A DNA stretch of 27,090 bases from Oscillospiraceae bacterium (GTDB lineage Bacteria; Bacillota; Clostridia; Oscillospirales; Oscillospiraceae): positions 1-27,090 of the forward strand of contig CAJGCI010000008.1 of NCBI GenBank assembly GCA_904501855.1, read 5' to 3'. The translations under genes were made by a program, and so were the position numbers. The stretch's first letter is position 1, and each line of letters begins with the position of its first letter. This document shows positions 22,299-27,090 of this stretch, in pieces. Under the pieces are notes generated by a model. The model saw only the letters and a list, made by a program, of their open reading frames with translations, made no database searches and had not been told where the DNA came from.

Positions 22299-22871
22299 AT
22301 GGCAGCACCAAGAAATGATAATGTCAAAGAGAAGATCCTGAACGCTACAGAAACGCTGCTTCAGAAAAAAGACCTGTCCGATATCACGCTTTCCGAAATC
22401 GCGATAGAGACCGGCATCTCCAAGGGAACTCTGTATTATTACTATAAAAACAAGACCGACATATATATGGATATTACGGCACGGTATCTCGATCAGCAGT
22501 GGAAAGACTTTATAGCATGGACGGAAAACAAGGAAAAAGATACTTCCATCACGCGCCTTATCAACTATGTCGTTCAGCGAAACATAGCGTCCTATCGTAC
22601 CCGTCTGCATCTGATCAATGCCGCATCACTGGGCGATGAGGATCTCCGGGAGAAGCTTGTAAGTCTGTACGGACAATTCGAATCCATCATCAGCGAAAAA
22701 GTCGGTGAGCGATCGAACCTCTTTTCTCCGAAGTTTTTCGCTCAGCTGATGCTGCTGGTATCCGACGGCCTTATCGTACAGGAAGCGCTGGGAAGCGAAG
22801 CAATCAACCCGGAAGAGTTTGTTTCTCAGTCTTTGGAATACATCAAGATGCTCGATCAGCTGGTGGATTGA
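22299..22871 (+). CDS. TetR/AcrR family transcriptional regulator
   Basis: 190 residues from the ATG at 22299, 8 bases after GAGGAG; the ATG at 22293 is too close to that site. The N-terminal three-helix DNA-binding domain has VKEKILNATETLL, then LSEIAIETGISKGTLYYYYKNK with the recognition helix, near 8-50. The C-terminal ligand-binding domain is all helical and has no recognised subtype. Such dimers usually repress their own gene or a neighbour and let go on binding a small molecule. The interleaved repeats in its leader are candidate operators. The divergent neighbour is the Na/Pi symporter; no drug-efflux gene is adjacent. Confidence 0.92.
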   Translation: MAAPRNDNVKEKILNATETLLQKKDLSDITLSEIAIETGISKGTLYYYYKNKTDIYMDITARYLDQQWKDFIAWTENKEKDTSITRLINYVVQRNIASYRTRLHLINAASLGDEDLREKLVSLYGQFESIISEKVGERSNLFSPKFFAQLMLLVSDGLIVQEALGSEAINPEEFVSQSLEYIKMLDQLVD

Positions 22872-22889
22872 TACCTGCATATGAAACAG

Positions 22890-22935
22890 CGGGGCAGCGG
22901 AATCTAAATCAACAGATTCCGCTGCCCCGTTTTTT
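22890..22935 (+). terminator. Strong terminator between tetR and hydE
   Basis: A perfect 16-bp stem (22890-22905 with 22914-22929), an 8-base loop and six T (22930-22935) on the + strand. It also lies just beyond the hydE stop on the - strand, where the T run is weaker, so it likely works in both directions. Confidence 0.93.
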
Positions 22936-22942
22936 CATTTCA

Positions 22943-23998
22943 TTATACGTTTTGAAAGGATGCATGGTCTCCTCTGGACTGTACCACCTGATATCCGATG
23001 GCCTCCATCCTCCGTTCCATACAGGACCGGCATTCCGCCGCTTCATCGCCGGTACATATCTTGCCGTCGTAAAGCAGATATTTTCCCCGAACATCCTGAG
23101 GAGAAAGGTTTGGCATCACGACATTTGCTCCCGCCTTGATCCCCATTTCTCTCCCCATCGGATGGATGGTTCCCAGCGCTGTCGTTGCGGGAAGCAGGAC
23201 GGAGGGAAGCATCAGCCGGATCACGGACAGCAGATGAAGTGTATCCTCCAGAGTTCCCGCCGGTCGATCTCTGAAAGGTGTATCCTGATGGGGTATAAAA
23301 GGACCAATCCCCACCATATGCGGCTGAAGTTCTTTCATGAAATGCAGATCTTCGATGACATGTTCCACCGTTTGGTACGGTGCTCCCACCATGATTCCGC
23401 AGCCGATCTGGTATCCGATCTCCTTCAGATCCCGAAGACATTGCTTGCGGTGTTCACAGGACAGTTCTGCCGGGTGCAGTTTTCCGTAGTGTTCCGGATT
23501 CGCTGTCTCATGCCGAAGAAGATATCGATCCGCACCGGCTTCGAAATATGCCTGATAACTTGCTTTTTCCTTTTCTCCGATGGACAGCGTCACCGCACAG
23601 TCGGGATGCTGTTTTTTTATGGAAGAAACGATGTCACATATCATCTTATCGGTATAGTACGGGTCCTCCCCGCTCTGTAATACGATCGTACGAAACCCCA
23701 GATTATATCCGTCATCGGCACAGCGGAGAATCTGCTCTCTGGTAAGCCGATAGCGGTCGCAGTTTTTGTTGCTTCGCCGAAGACCGCAATACAGGCAGTC
23801 ATTCCGGCAGAAATTTGAAAACTCAATCAGTCCCCGAAGGTATACCGTGTTTCCATAGTGCTGCCGTCTCACCCGGTCCGCTTCCTGATACAGGAACTGT
23901 TCCTCTTCCTTGGTCAAAGAGGTAAGCAGCGCCCGAAAATCATCATCCTCCAGCATTTGCCCTTTTGCAAGAAGCTGGATCCGTTCTTTATTGGTCAT
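22943..23998 (-). CDS. hydE: [FeFe]-hydrogenase H-cluster radical SAM maturase HydE
   Basis: 351 residues from the ATG at 23998, which has AGAGGGGG upstream; the ATG at 24037 would overlap hydF. The radical SAM site is CRNDCLYC (Cys64, 68, 71; CX3CX2C) in the context IEFSNFCRNDCLYCGLR. A second cysteine set, CX7CX2C, sits near the C-terminus (in ICTGDEAAECRSC), as in HydE enzymes with the accessory cluster. HETANPEHY and GIMVGAPYQT are further family blocks. HydE acts with HydG and HydF to build the diiron subcluster of the H-cluster, processing a HydG-derived iron-cysteine-CO/CN complex. It lies 28 bases after hydF in the same operon. HydG is not in the window. Confidence 0.94.
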   Translation of the reverse strand: MTNKERIQLLAKGQMLEDDDFRALLTSLTKEEEQFLYQEADRVRRQHYGNTVYLRGLIEFSNFCRNDCLYCGLRRSNKNCDRYRLTREQILRCADDGYNLGFRTIVLQSGEDPYYTDKMICDIVSSIKKQHPDCAVTLSIGEKEKASYQAYFEAGADRYLLRHETANPEHYGKLHPAELSCEHRKQCLRDLKEIGYQIGCGIMVGAPYQTVEHVIEDLHFMKELQPHMVGIGPFIPHQDTPFRDRPAGTLEDTLHLLSVIRLMLPSVLLPATTALGTIHPMGREMGIKAGANVVMPNLSPQDVRGKYLLYDGKICTGDEAAECRSCMERRMEAIGYQVVQSRGDHASFQNV

Positions 23999-24026
23999 AT
24001 ATTGCCTGCCCCCTCTCTTTGCGGGA

Positions 24027-25259
24027 TCAATCCTCATTCTCCTTATTCTTCAGTGTTTCCCGCACCTGCTGTTCCAGTGCCGGAAATATGCTCAGGCTTC
24101 GTGCCAGGATCCCCTGCATATAAGCAATGGTGATTCCATAATTCGTCATGGGAACACTCTGATCTTCCGCGCATTTCATGCGGTACCGAACTTCTCTTTC
24201 GTTGAGCATGCATCCACCGCAGTGAATGATCATCGCGTAAGAAGAGAGATCATCCGGGAATTCACGTCCGGAGGACGTCTCGATCTGAAGATCCTTTCCC
24301 GTATAGGCCTTCAGCCAGCGAGGGATCTTCACGGTCCCGATATCATCACACTGCCGGTGATGCGTGCAGCCTTCCGAAATGAGCACCCGGTCTCCATCTT
24401 TTAATTGTTCCACTGCCGTGACACCACAAACTGCGGTCTCCAGCAGCCCCTTGTATCGGGCAAGCAGGATGGAAAACGATGTAAGCGGTATCTCTTCCGG
24501 CACATCCTGTGCAACCTGTTTGAATGCCTGGCTGTCTGTAATAACCATGGCCGGTGTCTTTCCGAGCTCGTTCAGGGTCTTTTTCAGTTCGGTCTCTTTC
24601 ACGCAGATTGCCGACGCCCCCGCTTCCAGAAGATCCCGTATCACCTGCTGCTGCGGGAGGATAAGCCTCCCTTTCGGAGCTGCACTGTCGATAGGGATCA
24701 CCAGTACCACAAAATCTCCAGGCTCCACCAGATCCGCTACCAGACGTTTTTCATCCTCTCCGATCTTCCCAAGAGCCGCAATCCGTTCCTTGAGTTCAAA
24801 GATCCCGGTGTTTTCCAGTGCGCTGACAAGAATCCCCTGCTCCGTGAATTCCGGAACCTGTTCCAGAAGGTCCGATTTGTTCCACGCAACGACATAGGGA
24901 ATCTCTTTCTCCCGGAACAGTTCCAGCAGCTCCTCGTCACACGTTTTTATTCCTTCGGTAGCGTCCACCACCAGCACGGCAACATCGGATCGGTTCAGGA
25001 TCTGTTTTGCTTTCTGCACTCTCTGCAGCCCAAGGGTTCCCTCATCGTCAAATCCCGGAGTATCAATAATCATGACCGGCCCCATGGGCAGAAGCTCCAT
25101 GGCTTTCATGACGGGATCCGTCGTAGTCCCCAGTGTGTCGGATACCACGGCAAGATCCTGCCCGGTCACTGCATTGACGACGCTGGATTTTCCGGCGTTC
25201 CGCCGTCCGAAAAAACCGATATGGATCCGCTCTCCCGACGGAGTTTCATTGAGTCCCAT
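24027..25259 (-). CDS. hydF: [FeFe]-hydrogenase H-cluster maturation GTPase HydF
   Basis: 410 residues from the ATG at 25259 with GGGGAG 8 bases upstream; upstream in-frame sequence is out-of-frame coding DNA of the neighbour. The GTPase domain has GRRNAGKSS (18-26), DTLGTTTDPV, DTPG (66-69) and NKSD (127-130). After a dimerisation domain the iron-sulfur domain has the HydF ligands Cys298-x-His300 and His346-Cys347-x-x-Cys350. HydF is the scaffold that receives the diiron subcluster made by HydE and HydG and passes it to the apo-hydrogenase. It begins 2 bases after the stop of the nitrogenase-like gene, with the ribosome site inside that gene. Confidence 0.96.
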   Translation of the reverse strand: MGLNETPSGERIHIGFFGRRNAGKSSVVNAVTGQDLAVVSDTLGTTTDPVMKAMELLPMGPVMIIDTPGFDDEGTLGLQRVQKAKQILNRSDVAVLVVDATEGIKTCDEELLELFREKEIPYVVAWNKSDLLEQVPEFTEQGILVSALENTGIFELKERIAALGKIGEDEKRLVADLVEPGDFVVLVIPIDSAAPKGRLILPQQQVIRDLLEAGASAICVKETELKKTLNELGKTPAMVITDSQAFKQVAQDVPEEIPLTSFSILLARYKGLLETAVCGVTAVEQLKDGDRVLISEGCTHHRQCDDIGTVKIPRWLKAYTGKDLQIETSSGREFPDDLSSYAMIIHCGGCMLNEREVRYRMKCAEDQSVPMTNYGITIAYMQGILARSLSIFPALEQQVRETLKNKENED

Positions 25260-25261
25260 TG

Positions 25262-26395
25262 TTATTCTCCCCTTTTGTTGTGTTGAAAGCGATTGATCAG
25301 CTGTTTGCGGAAGATCCGACCGGAAAATGCGAAATGGACCTCCGGTGTGAATCGGACACCGGAAGGACAGATATGGCGGTACAGGGGATCGGCTACGATC
25401 TCCGCAGCGTTTGCGATCTCCCGTTCCACTTCTTCCTCGCCCCGGGTCATGACGTCCAGTACACCGAGCAGTTCCGGCCCGGCCTCTACCGGGCATATCA
25501 CCCGTGTGCGGACGCCCTGATGTGCCTTCATTGCCGCCATGGTTCCCATGCAGACAGGATCACCGATGAAAACGGTCTCTTCCCGTCCGTCCGTCGGTCG
25601 ATTCAGATATGGGATCTGGTTTTGTCCGGTCTCCATCGCCCGGCGCAGCGCCGAACAGAGTTCTTCCTCATAGCCCGGAAGAGGCAGACCTGCCACATAA
25701 GGTGTTCCAAAGATCCCGTACAACCATTTTGCCGTGGAAAGCCCCACTGCCGACACCACAAGATTGACATCTGCACGTCCGGCTTCTTTCAGCGATTCCA
25801 GTGAATCTCCCATGGCCCAGCAGGATCCGACCGAAAATCCTTCTGCCCGGATCCAGTCCTTCAGGGAACCCACTTCACCGTCCGCAGGAAAATCCAGTGG
25901 TGTACATCCCAGCAGATTAATCCTGCCGGAATGATCCGGTTCCGCGTTTCGGTCGACCATCCGTTCCGCCAGTATCCTCAAGGCTCCACCGGCACCGTAA
26001 ACGTAGTCATGGCACCCATTGGTGGGGATATAGAACGCTGAAACGCCAGTATTCTCCTCTATTATGGAGGAAATTGCCTCGAAATCCGTTCCATTTAGAT
26101 ATGGAATGGGGGAATTGACCAGTGCAACGAAATTCGGACGGAGCTCTTCACAGGCTTTTTCGATATCATGGATCAGCCGCTCATCGTCCCCCAAGATCGC
26201 ATCCTGATCCGTCAGCCCGGTAATAAAGATGAGGCTGTCCTGATCATACCAGCGGGTCTCGTCATGGGTGTTGTAGGTAGAGTTGCATCCGGACGGATCA
26301 TGCATTACGGTCATGCCGCCCAATTCAAACAGCGCAGCCGCTGCACCGGAAACGTCGCCGGAATACACCGGTAATATTCGATATGCTCTTCTCAT
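25262..26395 (-). CDS. Nitrogenase component 1-like protein (second subunit)
   Basis: 377 residues. The ATG at 26395 overlaps the previous stop in ATGA, so I prefer it to the ATG at 26410. The fold signature of nitrogenase component 1 (NifD/K/E/N) is visible: HDPSGCNSTY with Cys37 at the place of the first P-cluster-type cysteine, LTDQDAILGDDERL (equivalent to the E-x-D-V-V-FGG block), NGTDFEAISSII, PTNGCHDYVYGAGGAL and RINLLGCTPLDF. At the position where nitrogenases have the second bridging cysteine it has NSPIPYL, so a full P-cluster is unlikely. Shorter than NifD (about 480). Coupled to hydF by a 2-base gap. Its cofactor and reaction are unknown. Confidence 0.85.
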   Translation of the reverse strand: MRRAYRILPVYSGDVSGAAAALFELGGMTVMHDPSGCNSTYNTHDETRWYDQDSLIFITGLTDQDAILGDDERLIHDIEKACEELRPNFVALVNSPIPYLNGTDFEAISSIIEENTGVSAFYIPTNGCHDYVYGAGGALRILAERMVDRNAEPDHSGRINLLGCTPLDFPADGEVGSLKDWIRAEGFSVGSCWAMGDSLESLKEAGRADVNLVVSAVGLSTAKWLYGIFGTPYVAGLPLPGYEEELCSALRRAMETGQNQIPYLNRPTDGREETVFIGDPVCMGTMAAMKAHQGVRTRVICPVEAGPELLGVLDVMTRGEEEVEREIANAAEIVADPLYRHICPSGVRFTPEVHFAFSGRIFRKQLINRFQHNKRGE

Positions 26396-27090
26396 AGGCA
26401 GCAGGCACACCCCAATCCCTTACGGGGAACCAGATCTCTGGTGTCCTTTTCCTCCTTTATTGCGCGTATCATCTCTTCCGCGATGAAGGTCAGACTCCCA
26501 AACCCCCAGCATCCTCCGTTTTCGATCATATTGACAAAGTGACTGGTCCCACCAAACCAGGCCGCTTTCGGACCGATGGCCAGGACCGGCCCGGTTCCGC
26601 GGGGCATCACTCTCATTTTTACGTTCATTGTTGACGCCAGTTCCAGATCCGGCGCATTTTTCTGCAGCCAGCGAAGATCCGCTTCCTCCTCCGGAGTAAT
26701 GGCATCCAGATAGACCCTCTGAACCTGGAACCCGTTTTTCCGCAGTGCCCTTGCCAGACTCAGCGGACGGGGCGTGGACATGTAGTCGATGGTCACCGGC
26801 ATCTCTCCCACTACGGAAAGAGCTCTCTGCAGTGCCCGGTCTCGCTCTTCCATCCAGGGCGACGGATCGATGTCTTTCATGTTCAGACGCGTGGTCAGTT
26901 CCTTCAGATTTCTGCGGATCGCTTCATCATCATAAGCCGACGGGAGATACAGATAATCTCTTCCCAGCCGTTTATTCATCATGCGGACAGCATAGTCTCC
27001 CGAGGGATAGTAGCACAGATTAAGGAAGCTCTCCCCCATGGCAAGAAACTCCTCGTAAGTCCGGTTCGTGGGAAGCTGACGGGCGGTAAA
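26392..27090 (-). CDS. Nitrogenase component 1-like protein (first subunit, 5' end missing)
   Basis: The frame is open to the right edge; 232 C-terminal residues are visible and no start is needed at the internal ATG 27039. NLCYYPSGDYAVRMMNKRLGRDYLYLP-type sequence, PVTIDYMSTPRPLSLARALRKNGF and the late GCWGFGSLTFIAEEMI belong to the C-terminal Rossmann-like domains of NifD/K/E/N-type proteins. The protein ends in GCACCL, a three-cysteine tail that could bind a metal cluster or take part in thiol exchange; I know of no such tail in classical nitrogenase subunits. It is coupled by ATGA to the next nitrogenase-like gene, so the two probably form a heteromer. Which of the D/K or E/N roles each takes cannot be told. 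Confidence 0.82.
   Translation of the reverse strand, partial: FTARQLPTNRTYEEFLAMGESFLNLCYYPSGDYAVRMMNKRLGRDYLYLPSAYDDEAIRRNLKELTTRLNMKDIDPSPWMEERDRALQRALSVVGEMPVTIDYMSTPRPLSLARALRKNGFQVQRVYLDAITPEEEADLRWLQKNAPDLELASTMNVKMRVMPRGTGPVLAIGPKAAWFGGTSHFVNMIENGGCWGFGSLTFIAEEMIRAIKEEKDTRDLVPRKGLGCACCL

Noticed and set aside
22006..22311. Small frames in the Na/Pi symporter-TetR intergenic region
   Set aside because: A+T-rich low-complexity sequence with no ribosome sites; they overlap promoter elements.
1..27090. Mobile elements, CRISPR arrays or phage genes
   Set aside because: I saw no transposase, integrase, terminal inverted repeats, regularly spaced direct repeats or phage structural genes.

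Overview
The window looks like a piece of an anaerobic Bacillota chromosome, most likely class Clostridia. The evidence is a Rex repressor, a GGAGG-type ribosome binding site in front of nearly every gene, H-cluster maturases HydE and HydF, an SLH-domain protein, a DegV protein, a hydrogenase-sensor-type SpoIIE phosphatase, and dense packing with strong intrinsic terminators. Base composition looks moderate, near 50% G+C by eye and not computed. No insertion sequence, phage gene, integrase, CRISPR array or rRNA is visible. It reads as ordinary, mostly vertically inherited chromosome with a few accessory modules.

Layout. 1-1330 (+): the end of a gene that may be a PAS-containing hydrogenase-like sensor, overlapping a SpoIIE/PP2C phosphatase. 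1340-7247 (-): mnmE; rex with an SLH protein behind it; and the overlapping trio trmB-exoA-dus (tRNA m7G methylation, DNA repair, dihydrouridine synthesis). 7310-8890 (+): a single tRNA-Pro(UGG), then a DAACS-type symporter that has lost the substrate-binding arginine. 8916-10701 (+): an alpha/beta hydrolase and a radical SAM protein with a CX4CX2C cluster motif. 10702-13100 (+): a six-helix membrane protein with a TTG start, a 33-residue one-helix protein, and a tocopherol-cyclase-like protein. 13103-16056 (-): asparaginase, a macro-domain/HTH fusion and a von Willebrand A protein. 16158-16495 (+): a small membrane protein. 16498-21969 (-): a Na/Pi symporter with PhoU-like tail, DUF2461 protein, DegV, an ArsC/Spx-family protein and an oligopeptide-binding lipoprotein. 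22193-22935 (+): a TetR regulator. 22943-27090 (-): a tightly coupled operon of two nitrogenase component-1-like proteins followed by HydF and HydE, running off the right edge.

The most notable unit is the last one. Two nitrogenase-like subunits are joined by an ATGA overlap, and the second lies 2 bp from hydF, with hydE 28 bp further on. This suggests a nitrogenase-fold redox complex or scaffold whose role is tied to H-cluster-type cofactor assembly. The left edge also points to hydrogenase biology (sensor plus phosphatase) and Rex senses NADH/NAD+, so hydrogen and redox balance is a recurring theme. A second uncharacterised candidate is the membrane protein, micropeptide and tocopherol-cyclase-like group.

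At three places an intrinsic terminator ends within about 15-30 bases of the next co-directional start codon, leaving little room for a separate promoter. Expression of mnmE, the macro gene and the arsC-like gene may therefore depend on partial read-through.
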